Below are positions 14,517 to 23,067 of a stretch of 64,000 bases of DNA, one piece after another. This stretch comes from Cytobacillus sp. IB215665. Lineage in GTDB: Bacteria; Bacillota; Bacilli; Bacillales; SM2101. Position 1 is the first letter of the stretch. Every line of letters starts with the position of its first letter. The stretch lies in NCBI RefSeq assembly GCF_033963835.1, contig NZ_JAXBME010000003.1, positions 1 through 64,000 of the forward strand, written 5' to 3'. The notes under the pieces are model-generated. The model was not told where the DNA came from. It saw nothing but the letters and a program-made list of their open reading frames with translations, and ran no database searches. The translations under genes and the position numbers were made by a program.

Positions 14517-16718
14517 CTATTTGTTATATATTTTTATTTTTTTTAAGAATGAAATAAACCAAGATTTTTTATTTTGTTTTTCTAGAAAACTATTATTTCG
14601 TCTTTCTTTTGAATTGTCATAATTACTTGATTGACCTTCACTTCTTTCAACTGCTTCTTTATTGTTAAGTTCATAAGGTGTGTGATTCATAATAATCGTT
14701 CCCACTTGCTCTATTTCATCAACATGCTCTTCAAACTTTTCTTTACTAATATCAATCGTACGATTCGTTGTTTTACTTTCAGTTTTTTCAAATTGTTTTG
14801 TACTATCATCAGATTCCTGAGCATGTTGTGAACTAACTGTTGAAGTATTCATGTGAGTTGTATGTTCTACGTTATCAACACTTTCAAGTGGTTGTTCATC
14901 TAAATTATCTTGACTTTTCTGACCCACCAATTCAACATTTTCACCATGTTTGTCAGTTGATTGTTCATTAATAAGATGTTCTTGAGATTCTATTAACGTC
15001 TGTTGTATTTTTTCCTTCTCATTGATAACTGAAAAATTGTTAGCCTCATCTTCTTGAAAATGATCACTCGTTGCCTTTTGTTCGCGATGAAAGACGTTAG
15101 TATGTTGGGAATCTCTTTCCACATTCTCGTGCGAATCATCTTGCTTTTCTTCAATACTGATTACATCATCTTTTAAATGTTCATTATCAACTAATTCATT
15201 ATTGTTATGTTCAAGATGATGCTCATTGTTCATAATTTGTTCATCACATTCCGTAACATTGTTTAGTTGACAGTCGTCCTTATCTTGTGGATTGATGGTA
15301 TCATTGCTATCTTCAATAGCTGCTTCACTAACATTTTGTTCATTAAACTGCTGATGAATAAGATCTTCAGCTCCAAGCTTCTCTGGAACCGTATGTTGTT
15401 TAACTCCATTTTCAGATAATTCTTCAGGCACATGTTTATTAGCTAGGATTTGCTCCTCCTCAGATATTGTCATATTAGAGCTTTGGTCTATACTTACGCT
15501 CTCCTCTTCAGCAACATTTTCTATTATTTCGCCAATGTCATTATCGTGCTGTTGTTTACTTATCATCATCTTTTGCTTAGGATTTAATGTGACTTCGTTT
15601 TTATGGTTTTTTTTTTGTTGATTTAATGACTGTTTAGTTTCAGTAGATTTTTCTCTTAGACGTGATAAAGGATCAACATAATTTGCACTCTTTACACTTG
15701 GAATTTTATATTTAGGTACATTGGACTTTGTAACGTTTTGTTTATGCTGTGAATTAGATGATTGAAGCTGATCTTTTTGAGTAAATACAATGTTTTCTGG
15801 AGAATTTTGTAATATTTCACTTAGCCGTATAAAGCTATTTGTAGTAGTAGAATCTGATTGGCCACCTTTTTTTTCCTTAATCATGTTTGAAGAATTTTTT
15901 ACTTCAATTATGGGCGATTGTTCTTGAACAGGTACACTTACATCAGGTATTGTTTGGGGTTTGTTGGTTTGTGTGTGTGTTGATTCAAAAAGCTCTTGTT
16001 CATCCTTTTCATTACTAAGCGCTTGAAGATCTTCTTGTTTTAGCTTAGAAATCTTATCTTCCATATTATTGATTTTCTCTAGTAAGATCTTGATTTGTTC
16101 ATTTATACCACCTTGTTCTTCGTTCTTTACTTTAATATCACTATTATCTGCAACCACTTTTTTGTTGTCTTGTAATTGCAGTACATTTTCTTGTTGGTTT
16201 GCGATAATTGAAAGTAATTGATCGATTTTCCCTCGTAGGTTCTCATTATCAGCTTGTAATGATTCACTTTCCTTTTCCATTTCAACCAGCCTCTTTTCAT
16301 AATCTTTCTTTTTTAGTTCTATTGATTCGAGTTGATCTACAAGTGTTGATTGAATACCTTCTAATTTTTCACATGTATCTGTTAAAGAGTGTATTTTATT
16401 TTCGTACATATCTCTTTGGTCTGTTAATTGATTCAATACTTCTTTAATCATTGAAAACTGTTCAAGCAAGTCCTGTTCAACATTTGCAAATTGAGAAGAC
16501 ATTTTTATATAAAAGTCAGATAATTGTTTTGATGTCCTTTGATTATCCTCAATTTCATACTTTTCTGACTGTTCAGCAGCTATTTCTTTTACTTCTGGTA
16601 TTGTAGATCGTTCCTCGTTCATATGAATTAATTCCTTATATACTTCATGCATATATTGTAATCCTTCCAACTGCCTTTTTAGTTCCTCATTTTCTTGAAT
16701 GATGTCATGTTTTTTCAA
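14517..16718 (-). CDS. Large coiled-coil/acidic low-complexity protein, probable spore coat or crust protein
   Basis: A 733-residue protein. Residues 1 to about 230 form long heptad coiled coils (ENEELKRQLEGLQYMHEVYK; IHSLTDTCEKLEGIQSTLVD). The middle is polar Gln/Ser/Lys sequence, and from about 400 onward it is extremely acidic and His/Gln/Asn-rich. It ends in a basic aromatic tail (KSWFISFLKKIKIYNK). TTG at 16718 is chosen because GGGGGGAGG lies just before it; an in-frame extension upstream to 16772 lacks a ribosome site. No catalytic domain is visible. The composition fits a structural scaffold on the spore surface. Hypothetical by homology; the C-terminal half looks fast-evolving. Confidence 0.65.
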   Translation of the reverse strand: MKKHDIIQENEELKRQLEGLQYMHEVYKELIHMNEERSTIPEVKEIAAEQSEKYEIEDNQRTSKQLSDFYIKMSSQFANVEQDLLEQFSMIKEVLNQLTDQRDMYENKIHSLTDTCEKLEGIQSTLVDQLESIELKKKDYEKRLVEMEKESESLQADNENLRGKIDQLLSIIANQQENVLQLQDNKKVVADNSDIKVKNEEQGGINEQIKILLEKINNMEDKISKLKQEDLQALSNEKDEQELFESTHTQTNKPQTIPDVSVPVQEQSPIIEVKNSSNMIKEKKGGQSDSTTTNSFIRLSEILQNSPENIVFTQKDQLQSSNSQHKQNVTKSNVPKYKIPSVKSANYVDPLSRLREKSTETKQSLNQQKKNHKNEVTLNPKQKMMISKQQHDNDIGEIIENVAEEESVSIDQSSNMTISEEEQILANKHVPEELSENGVKQHTVPEKLGAEDLIHQQFNEQNVSEAAIEDSNDTINPQDKDDCQLNNVTECDEQIMNNEHHLEHNNNELVDNEHLKDDVISIEEKQDDSHENVERDSQHTNVFHREQKATSDHFQEDEANNFSVINEKEKIQQTLIESQEHLINEQSTDKHGENVELVGQKSQDNLDEQPLESVDNVEHTTHMNTSTVSSQHAQESDDSTKQFEKTESKTTNRTIDISKEKFEEHVDEIEQVGTIIMNHTPYELNNKEAVERSEGQSSNYDNSKERRNNSFLEKQNKKSWFISFLKKIKIYNK

Positions 16719-16868
16719 GTTCCTCCCCCCTTTATTCATACTGATTTGCGCACAAAATACAGTTATGATCACAATTCATCTTACCTACATTTTATGCACA
16801 TTTCTTTAAATGTTTACATCAACAAGTGCACATGCTCAAAAATTGAAAAATAGTCATTTATCTTATCA

Positions 16869-16875
16869 CATACTA
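16869..16875 (+). promoter_or_regulatory. Candidate sporulation promoter -10 (CATACTA)
   Basis: CATACTA resembles the CATnnTA -10 of forespore sigma factors (F/G) and lies about 55 bases before the ATG at 16930. A possible -35 (AAATA) lies 16 bases upstream. By eye only. Confidence 0.25.
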
Positions 16876-16929
16876 ACGGTCAATTCATAAGATGAAGTAG
16901 ATTCAAAATTTATGGAAAGGAAGATATGT

Positions 16930-17616
16930 ATGGCAATTAAGCTTGACGAATCATGGAAAGAAGAGTGTATACATGTTTGTAAAGTGTATGACTGGACCAC
17001 TTTACTAACAAAAATTACAGACAGAGAACTTAAGTTAACAACGTCGAATTCGCCAATAGACTTGCAGACAGCAGAAATTGACAAAACAATGTGTGATGTT
17101 ACACTTATCGCTTGTGAAGAGCCAGATCCAGATGATCGTACTGAAGTATTATGTTACCATGACGGTAGAGAAATTCGCTTATGGAAAGTCTCGTTAAAGA
17201 AAACTTTTTGTATTGATATAACTGTAGAAGCAACAGGGATGAATGCAAGTGGTATGACAGAAACGGTTTGGGTAACATTTGACACAGTAATGGTTTCTAC
17301 TTGTGAGGAAGTGCTTCTATGTGCACCTCCTGGAACAGAAGTATGCTGTGAACCGTTTGAACTAGACGGTCATAAAACTTGTAAAGTTGAACCGATTATG
17401 AATATTTCATGTTCGCAAAATGCTGATGGAACTTTTACTTGTTCTGCAACAACTTGGGTTTGTCTTAAATCATGCCAAAACATCATGGTGAAATTTGATG
17501 TTGTGTTAAAAGTTTGGGCTCAATTCTGCGAACCTAGAGGAGAAATTAAGTGTGACCTAGATTGCATCCCACCAGCGAATCCTCCACAATGTGATGAACT
17601 GTTTCCGTTGTGTTGA
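16930..17616 (+). CDS. Cys-rich hypothetical protein, spore-surface candidate
   Basis: A 228-residue protein with roughly 20 cysteines, dense in the last 110 residues (LLCAPPGTEVCCEPF; CLKSCQNIMVKFDV; CDLDCIPPANPPQC) and ending FPLC. It has no signal peptide and no membrane helix, so it would be made in the cytoplasm, as mother-cell coat proteins are. Alternating strands suggest a beta-rich fold. The start at 16930 (MAIKLDES) has AAAGGAAG 6 bases upstream; the earlier ATG at 16912 is less well placed. I do not recognise the family. Disulfide-rich composition and a monocistronic unit with its own terminator fit a coat or exosporium protein. Confidence 0.65.
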   Translation: MAIKLDESWKEECIHVCKVYDWTTLLTKITDRELKLTTSNSPIDLQTAEIDKTMCDVTLIACEEPDPDDRTEVLCYHDGREIRLWKVSLKKTFCIDITVEATGMNASGMTETVWVTFDTVMVSTCEEVLLCAPPGTEVCCEPFELDGHKTCKVEPIMNISCSQNADGTFTCSATTWVCLKSCQNIMVKFDVVLKVWAQFCEPRGEIKCDLDCIPPANPPQCDELFPLC

Positions 17617-17678
17617 CAACATATCATAATCTCTTCTTACAAACTTGTGAGCAAACAACGTTCTAACGATATCAACGG

Positions 17679-17716
17679 AAAGTGCCTTACTATATATGTA
17701 GGCACTTTTATTTTTT
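17679..17716 (+). terminator. Terminator of the Cys-rich protein gene
   Basis: AAAGTGCCT and AGGCACTTT form a 9-bp stem with a TACTATATATGT loop followed by TATTTTTT. Confidence 0.8.
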
Positions 17717-17842
17717 GCTTTTCGTAAAATTTGTGCTTTTTATTACAATCATATGAGCAACTGGTGTGTATGATATGATTTTAGAATTCTTCATGAATTA
17801 TATTCGTATGTAGCTCTTATTACGAAAAATGTGATACCAGCC
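17717..17842 (+). repeat. Dispersed repeat, copy 4
   Basis: It begins GCTTTTCGTAAAATTTGTGC directly after the terminator and ends TTACGAAAAATGTGATACCAGCC. The centre is shortened relative to full copies. Confidence 0.6.
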
Positions 17843-17865
17843 CTTTTATAAGGTTCTAAACTAAA

Positions 17866-17916
17866 AAATAAATAGACACGAAATGGAAATCTAGTTGTTT
17901 TCGTGTCTATTTATTT
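17866..17916. repeat. Perfect 18-bp inverted repeat overlapping a partial repeat end
   Basis: AAATAAATAGACACGAAA (17866-17883) and its exact complement (17899-17916) flank a 15-base loop. There is no U-tract after either arm. The right arm runs into sequence matching the 3' end of the dispersed repeat (17905-17948, TACGAAAACAATAACC...ATGCGAAAAA), so the palindrome may have formed by a partial inverted duplication of that end. Confidence 0.6.
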
Positions 17917-18098
17917 GTACGAAAACAATAACCTATGCGAAAAAATCCATTTATTAAGCTAGAGTAGGAAAAACAGTCAGCTCTTAGAATAGTATTGATT
18001 TTTTCACTTGTTAGACAATCTTTTTTTTCATACATATATATTGACTAGAATTTCTTTCGTTAAGGGAATCAAGTTATCTCAAAAGGAGGATATGATAA

Positions 18099-18671
18099 AT
18101 GAAGGAATCGTTTCGTGAAATTGAACAGCGACTTGCACAGTACGAAGCTGACCTAAAGGCTGTTAAAGAAGAGTACCTCTCAGCTAAAAGTCAGCTTGAC
18201 AACAACGAAAATGTATTAATCATTCCTTATTTCCAATATTCAGTTCTGCTACCCAAGGAAAAAGAAAATACAATAAAAGTATTCGGATCGTTCGTCATTA
18301 AAAATATTGGTACCGTTGAAGTGAACGAGCCGATTATTTGTTTGCTCACTTCTCCTTCAAATGACATTTTAATTAGCGGTAAGATTGGTGAACATATCAA
18401 TTACGACTCACACGACAATCCATATCATTTAGAGGCTTGGGATTATGTAAATGACACACTTAAGAGCAAAGTAGAAGACAATGGAGAGTATTGGTTAAAA
18501 CCAGTAAAAACAAAAAAAATCCGACCAGAAGAACAACTATCTTTCGCAAATTTCCACATATCCTATCACCTAAATCAGAAAGTCCCCATATTTAAAGTAA
18601 AGGCATTCTTTTATAGCCAGGAATTGAAAAAAGGAGTTGCCTCAATCAATCAGATTATCATTCAACACTAA
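18099..18671 (+). CDS. Hypothetical protein with coiled-coil head
   Basis: A 190-residue soluble protein. Residues 1-37 form a coiled coil (FREIEQRLAQYEADLKAVKE); the remainder looks like a single beta-sandwich domain (SFVIKNIGTVEVNEPIICLL; LSFANFHISYHLNQKVPIFK). AAAGGAGGAT sits 8 bases before the ATG, an excellent ribosome site. It is monocistronic, with a strong terminator. I do not recognise the family. The neighbourhood (Cys-rich protein, glycosyltransferases, CotS) suggests a spore-surface function. Confidence 0.65.
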   Translation: MKESFREIEQRLAQYEADLKAVKEEYLSAKSQLDNNENVLIIPYFQYSVLLPKEKENTIKVFGSFVIKNIGTVEVNEPIICLLTSPSNDILISGKIGEHINYDSHDNPYHLEAWDYVNDTLKSKVEDNGEYWLKPVKTKKIRPEEQLSFANFHISYHLNQKVPIFKVKAFFYSQELKKGVASINQIIIQH

Positions 18672-18733
18672 AGTATATTTTTAAAAAAATTGATTATATT
18701 TATAGCAACTTTATTACTAATAATGCAAATTTA

Positions 18734-18777
18734 AAAACTAGGAGAACGTTGACCTTTTCTTACGTTCTCTTAGTTTT
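18734..18777. terminator. Bidirectional terminator between convergent genes
   Basis: AAAACTAGGAGAACGT pairs with ACGTTCTCTTAGTTTT, 15 of 16 positions, with a 12-base loop; T-runs lie within the outer arms. It serves the gene ending at 18671 and could also stop minus-strand transcripts from 19405. Confidence 0.65.
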
Positions 18778-18779
18778 CA

Positions 18780-18929
18780 CTGTTTTCACATAAGCTTGTT
18801 TGTCGTACATAAAGATAAACCAATCGTCTATGGCATCTTTTCATCTTTCAAAAAGTTGAAAATTCTATAAAACTACTTCTACATGCTTTCATGTAGAACA
18901 AAATAGTAACATCGCTTACGAAATGGGCC
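18780..18929 (-). repeat. Dispersed repeat, copy 5
   Basis: Read on the minus strand: GGCCCATTTCGTAAGCGATG at one end, AAAAGATGCCATAGACGATTG inside, GTGAAAACAG at the other end. The first 30 bases of the middle hold a private hairpin (TTCTACATG/CATGTAGAA). Confidence 0.65.
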
Positions 18930-18940
18930 TAGATTTTCAC

Positions 18941-19405
18941 TCACCCTTTTTGAAATGTTGAAACATTTAAGCTCCTACAATTACTGTTAATTCCAGTATC
19001 CGAATCTGTCATATCGTTTGCAATTGTGAGTCTATACATATGACAGCCAACACCTGGCTCATCACAAACTGTGTTGTTCGGAGTTAATGTAAACATTCCA
19101 CCAGCCCTATTATCATTAACAGCATACTCACATAATATAACAGGATCAGCCATACTACTTGTAATACGTTCAACTGTATAAGTACAGCTTACGCCATTAA
19201 CTGCCCCATCAGCATTGTTAGCTTGTAGGTCAACCATTGAATCCACCTTAGCGACCCAATTTTTTTCAGTGACATTTATCATTGGGGTAGTTAAAACGAT
19301 ATTCGTAAAGTTGTTCATTCCAGCAGTTTTCACTGTGATATTATTATTTTCCATAACGCAATAAATTTCATTTTCCCTTTTCCCTTTGCATTTACAACCT
19401 GACAT
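18941..19405 (-). CDS. Cys-containing beta-rich hypothetical protein, spore-surface candidate
   Basis: A 154-residue protein starting MSGCKCKGKRENEIYCVMEN. It has about nine cysteines spread through a sequence of short polar strands rich in Asn, Thr and Val (NNITVKTAGMNNFTNIVLTT). No signal peptide. AAGGATGG lies 7-8 bases before the ATG. The composition is like exosporium or appendage subunits, but I could not match it to BxpB, CotY/Z or Ena proteins. Single-gene unit, convergent with 18099. Confidence 0.6.
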   Translation of the reverse strand: MSGCKCKGKRENEIYCVMENNNITVKTAGMNNFTNIVLTTPMINVTEKNWVAKVDSMVDLQANNADGAVNGVSCTYTVERITSSMADPVILCEYAVNDNRAGGMFTLTPNNTVCDEPGVGCHMYRLTIANDMTDSDTGINSNCRSLNVSTFQKG

Positions 19406-19513
19406 CCGATTTCCATCCTTTCAGTAGTATTTTTAGAGGTATGATTTATACCTGTTTCTAATTTAGTAAATGCAAGTTATATTAAAATTGAAACGGACAA
19501 GAGTCCACCATTT

Positions 19514-20329
19514 TTACCCATTTTTCATATTACTGTAAACAAAATTTAGTAATTTCATATAATCATCCATACTACCAATATCGTATCTTTGTCCTTCTAT
19601 TAATTTGCCGTATATATTTTCTGATTGTAACAATGCTTTCATGCCATCTGTCAACTGATATTCACCGCCAATACCCCGTTTAATCTTATCCAATTGTTCA
19701 AAAATCATTGGTGTAAAAACATACCTACCTATGACTGCTAATTGAGAAGGTGGGTTTATCTTTGGTTTTTCAACAATATCAGTTAACCTATAAGTATCGT
19801 TACTGTGCTTTTTTCCTTTTATTACGCCATATTGATTTAAGTACTTTTCATCAACCGTTTGTAAACCTATGACGCTCTCTTTATATTTCGTAAATACATC
19901 AATTAATTGTTTCAGAGATGGTGAATGTTTATGGAGAATGATATCATCAGGTAATAACACAGCAAACGGCTCATCATTTACAAATGACTTACCCAGACGA
20001 ATGGCATCCCCTAGACCTTTCGCAATAGGTTGGCGAGTATAGTGAATTTGTATATCTGGTATATTAGGGGCATCCATCAAATGCATCTTATTTTTCCGCT
20101 CAAGAAATGCTTCAAGTTCAAGTGAATGGTCGAAGTAGTCAACGATAAGGTTTTTTGATCGAGAAACAACCATTAATATTTGCTCAATTCCTGACTCAAT
20201 TGCTTCTTCCACTACGTATTGAATGGCGGGTTTAATACCAATCGGAAACATTTCCTTGGGAATAACCTTTGAGATTGGTAAACTACGTGTTCCATATCCT
20301 GCTGCTGGTATGATCGCTTTTTTAATCAC
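19514..20329 (-). CDS. UTP-glucose-1-phosphate uridylyltransferase-like nucleotidyltransferase
   Basis: A 271-residue nucleotidyltransferase of the GalU/GtaB/YtdA family. The N-terminal nucleotide loop is AAGYGTRSLPISKVIPKEM (the family consensus has GxGTRxLPxTK), followed by P(I)QYVVEEAIESGIEQIL, the metal/UTP site LLPDDI near residue 107 and VEKP near 167. It is about 20 residues shorter than typical GtaB. The start is GTG with GAGAGG upstream. It should make UDP-glucose or a related nucleotide sugar. Divergent from a CotSA-like glycosyltransferase, it likely feeds spore-surface glycan synthesis rather than housekeeping glucolipids; that is inference from context. Confidence 0.82.
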   Translation of the reverse strand: MIKKAIIPAAGYGTRSLPISKVIPKEMFPIGIKPAIQYVVEEAIESGIEQILMVVSRSKNLIVDYFDHSLELEAFLERKNKMHLMDAPNIPDIQIHYTRQPIAKGLGDAIRLGKSFVNDEPFAVLLPDDIILHKHSPSLKQLIDVFTKYKESVIGLQTVDEKYLNQYGVIKGKKHSNDTYRLTDIVEKPKINPPSQLAVIGRYVFTPMIFEQLDKIKRGIGGEYQLTDGMKALLQSENIYGKLIEGQRYDIGSMDDYMKLLNFVYSNMKNG

Positions 20330-20519
20330 GTCAACCTCTCCTCACTTCCTATCTTTCCGTTAGATAATTACCTTCCTATATGTTATGCGAGAAACCTCTC
20401 CCTGCAAGTTGACCATGATAATATTACTTACTACCATTATTTTTGGGCTCCGCATTTGTCACAAAAATAGCCATAACAAGAATAAAATATGAACAGACAC
20501 GGAAGGAGGGATGGATAAG

Positions 20520-21674
20520 GTGAAGATTTGCTTTATTTGTACCGAAAAGCTTCCATCACCATCAATTAGAGGAGGGGCAATCCAGCTGATGATTGATGGG
20601 GTGCTTCCATATTTAAAAGATAATCATGACATAACAGTTTTTTCAATCACTGACCCTGATCTACCTGTTAAGGAAGAGCGTAGCGGAGTCACATTTATAC
20701 GTTTTGACAGAGAGCATTATAGATCACTAGTAGCTGAAGAATTAACTAATCATTCCTTTGATGTAATCCATGTATACAATCGCCCTGCAAATGTGCCACT
20801 ATATAAGCAAGCTTCTCCTACTAGCCGCTTCGTCGTTAGTCTTCATAATGAAATGTTTGCAGAACATAAACTTCCCTTTGATGAAGGTCAACAAATTATA
20901 CATGACGTTGATGCGATTACGACTGTTAGCAATTATATTAAACAAACAGTGCTAAGAAGATTTCCTGAAGCTGAAAAAAAAATAAAGGTCGTCTATTCTG
21001 GTGTTGATTTACAACAATTCATTCCTCTATGGTCTTCTGAAGGCAAACACATCCGCCATCGATTACGTCAAAAGTATAGTATTGCTCAGCATGAAAAAGT
21101 CATATTATTTGTCGGCCGTTTAAGCCAATCCAAAGGCCCTCATATATTACTTGAGGCAATGAAATATATATTAAAAAAGAATGAACATGCTGTTCTCGTT
21201 ATTGTTGGAGGAAAGTGGTTCAGTGATAATAAAATGAATGGCTATGTTCGCTCATTATACAAACAAGCACTTCCATATGGAGATCGCATCATCTTTACAA
21301 AATATGTTCCAGCTGAAAACATTCCACACTTATTTCTAATTGGAGATGTATTTGTATGCAGTTCTCTTTGGAATGAACCATTAGCGAGGGTCCATTATGA
21401 AGCGATGGCTGCTGGTATCCCAGTAGTTACTACTAAGCGGGGCGGAAATGAAGAAGTTATGATTGATGCAATGAACGGTCTACTTATTTATGACTATAAT
21501 AATCCTTTGGAATATGCCAAATCGATCAATTTTATGTTATCACACCCATCCATTGCGAGGGGGTTTGCTAAATTTGGCAGAAAATTCGTTGAAGTTAACT
21601 TCCAGTTTCACCACGTCGCAGATAGGTTAGAAAGGGTATACAACGAAGTATTGTTTGAGGAAAATCAAAAATAG
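20520..21674 (+). CDS. Glycosyltransferase family 4, CotSA paralogue
   Basis: A 384-residue GT-B glycosyltransferase. The N-terminal domain begins KICFICTEKLPSPSIRGGAI, the linker holds VYSGVDLQQFIPLW near 160, and the donor site has VGRLSQSKGPHILLEA and the E-x7-E segment EPLARVHYEAMAAGIPVV near 305. Many blocks are shared with the CotSA protein at 25166, so the two are paralogues. I prefer GTG at 20520, because AAGGAGGG is correctly spaced from it; the ATG at 20511 touches that site. Divergent from the nucleotidyltransferase gene. The sugar and acceptor are unknown. Confidence 0.85.
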   Translation: MKICFICTEKLPSPSIRGGAIQLMIDGVLPYLKDNHDITVFSITDPDLPVKEERSGVTFIRFDREHYRSLVAEELTNHSFDVIHVYNRPANVPLYKQASPTSRFVVSLHNEMFAEHKLPFDEGQQIIHDVDAITTVSNYIKQTVLRRFPEAEKKIKVVYSGVDLQQFIPLWSSEGKHIRHRLRQKYSIAQHEKVILFVGRLSQSKGPHILLEAMKYILKKNEHAVLVIVGGKWFSDNKMNGYVRSLYKQALPYGDRIIFTKYVPAENIPHLFLIGDVFVCSSLWNEPLARVHYEAMAAGIPVVTTKRGGNEEVMIDAMNGLLIYDYNNPLEYAKSINFMLSHPSIARGFAKFGRKFVEVNFQFHHVADRLERVYNEVLFEENQK

Positions 21675-21819
21675 AGCCTAGCAGTTTAATACTATTGTTT
21701 GTAAATTTTGCCCTTGTTAGGGAAATACTCCAACAATTTGAACTCAAAACAAAAAGCGGCATGTTGCTGATTTTTGTTTTTTGCTGTTTATCGCATTAAT
21801 TTCTGTTTTTTTCTTCTTA

Positions 21820-21978
21820 GGCTCTTTTCGTAAACTTTGTTGTAATTATGTAAATTTGCGAAAATGGTGAGTATCATATAATTGTATAGGTTTTTGGAGA
21901 AGAAAAGATGCTACGAATATTAGTTATATTCCCGTTTAGCCTTAATTACGAAAAGTAACAATTAATACGAAAACATAC
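21820..21978 (+). repeat. Dispersed repeat, copy 6
   Basis: It begins GGCTCTTTTCGTAAACTTTG, contains GAAAAGATGCTACGAATATTAG and ends TTAATACGAAAACATAC. It lies 30 bp before copy 7 in the same orientation. Confidence 0.8.
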
Positions 21979-22007
21979 TTTGCTTAAAAGCTATGGTAGT
22001 CGTCAAA

Positions 22008-22170
22008 GGCTCTTTTCGTAAACTCTATTGCTATTGTTATCAAATTAATACCAAAAAAGTGGCTTTTATATTGTTTGTCATCGTTGTACAGAAGACAAGA
22101 TGCTACGAACTCTAGTTGTGTACTGCTTTATTTCTTAATACGAAAAACAGCAATCAACGCGAAAACAGCC
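22008..22170 (+). repeat. Dispersed repeat, copy 7 (near consensus)
   Basis: A full-length 163-bp copy. It begins GGCTCTTTTCGTAAACTC, contains GATGCTACGAACTCTAGTTG and ends CAACGCGAAAACAGCC. It is one of the best copies for defining both ends. Confidence 0.85.
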
Positions 22171-22357
22171 TCATCAAAGAACGTCTTTCTATTCTCATTT
22201 AGAATAAATAACAACACAAATGCCAAAACCATCAATTCAACAATTAAAGTTAAAAAGGTCAAATCTCCAGATTCTATAACTTGTATTTTGAGATATTTTC
22301 TCTTTTACAAGCTATGGAAGTAAAGATCTGACCTTACAGGTTGTAATTTACAGTTGT

Positions 22358-22612
22358 TTAATCTTCTTCGTCTTCTTCATCTTCTTCATCTTCTTCATCT
22401 TCTTCATCTTCTTCGTCTTCTTCGTCTTCACCTATGACATACTCATAGACATTACCATCTTCATATTCTAGTTCGATTTCTAGTTCTTCAAATGATAAGT
22501 TCTTAATTTCTTTCAATACAGCCTTCAAAGCCTCCTCAGGACTTACATTATGTGAAAGCTCAAACCCTTCTTCAAAATCGATATCTACTTTTACTGAAAT
22601 GACTTCACCCAA
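22358..22612 (-). CDS. Small protein with acidic (Asp-Glu-Glu)n tail
   Basis: An 84-residue protein. Residues 1-60 look like a small alpha/beta unit (VISVKVDIDFEEGFELSH; ALKAVLKEIKNLSFEELEIE); the last 22 residues are a pure Asp/Glu run in the pattern EDEEDEEDEED. The DNA of the tail is a nearly perfect triplet/9-bp tandem repeat and so prone to length change. The TTG start has GGAGGAG 5 bases upstream. I do not recognise the protein. Its acidity suggests metal or basic-protein binding, but nothing in the sequence decides this. Confidence 0.6.
   Translation of the reverse strand: MGEVISVKVDIDFEEGFELSHNVSPEEALKAVLKEIKNLSFEELEIELEYEDGNVYEYVIGEDEEDEEDEEDEEDEEDEEDEED
22361..22425. repeat. CTTCTTC(A/G)T microsatellite-like tandem repeat
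   Basis: About seven units of the 9-bp word CTTCTTCAT/CTTCTTCGT, fully inside the coding sequence and in frame, encoding the Asp-Glu-Glu tail. Confidence 0.8.
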
Positions 22613-22774
22613 TTGTACTCCTCCTCACCCGAAATTCATTACGCTAACATGATATGCATCTAGCATTAAATTATTGACAAAATAATATTGAATTTTTGAT
22701 GGGTAAATGATTTACTAGCCCATAGAGACTTTGTAGCTACTCCTACATATTTCGCACAGCTACACGTTTTTAAA

Positions 22775-22936
22775 GACTCTTTTCGTAACCTTTGTTGCTA
22801 ATGTTATCAAATTAGTACCATAACAATGGTTTTATATTGGTTAGTCATTATAGTCCACACGAAAAGATGTCACAAACTCTGGTTGTGTACATGTTTATTT
22901 CATAATACGAAAACAACAATCAATGCTAAAACAGCC
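22775..22936 (+). repeat. Dispersed repeat, copy 8 (near consensus)
   Basis: A full-length copy beginning GACTCTTTTCGTAACCTTTG, containing GAAAAGATGTCACAAACTCTGG and ending CAATGCTAAAACAGCC. The rest of the 22613-23067 gap shows no gene. Confidence 0.85.
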
Positions 22937-23067
22937 TATGATAAACGTCGCTATGAAGAAGCAAAGTGGGGATTTTATTTGTAAAAGGGTTTATGTCTTA
23001 GTATGAGTAACGAAGACATCCTAAAAATGAGAAAACTGCATCACCGTATCTTATAGCCGAAATAAGT

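Noticed and set aside
22075-22323. 82-residue plus-strand frame after repeat copy 7
   Set aside because: It starts inside a repeat copy, has no ribosome site, and its Lys/Asn/Ile/Thr-rich composition is that expected of AT-rich non-coding DNA.
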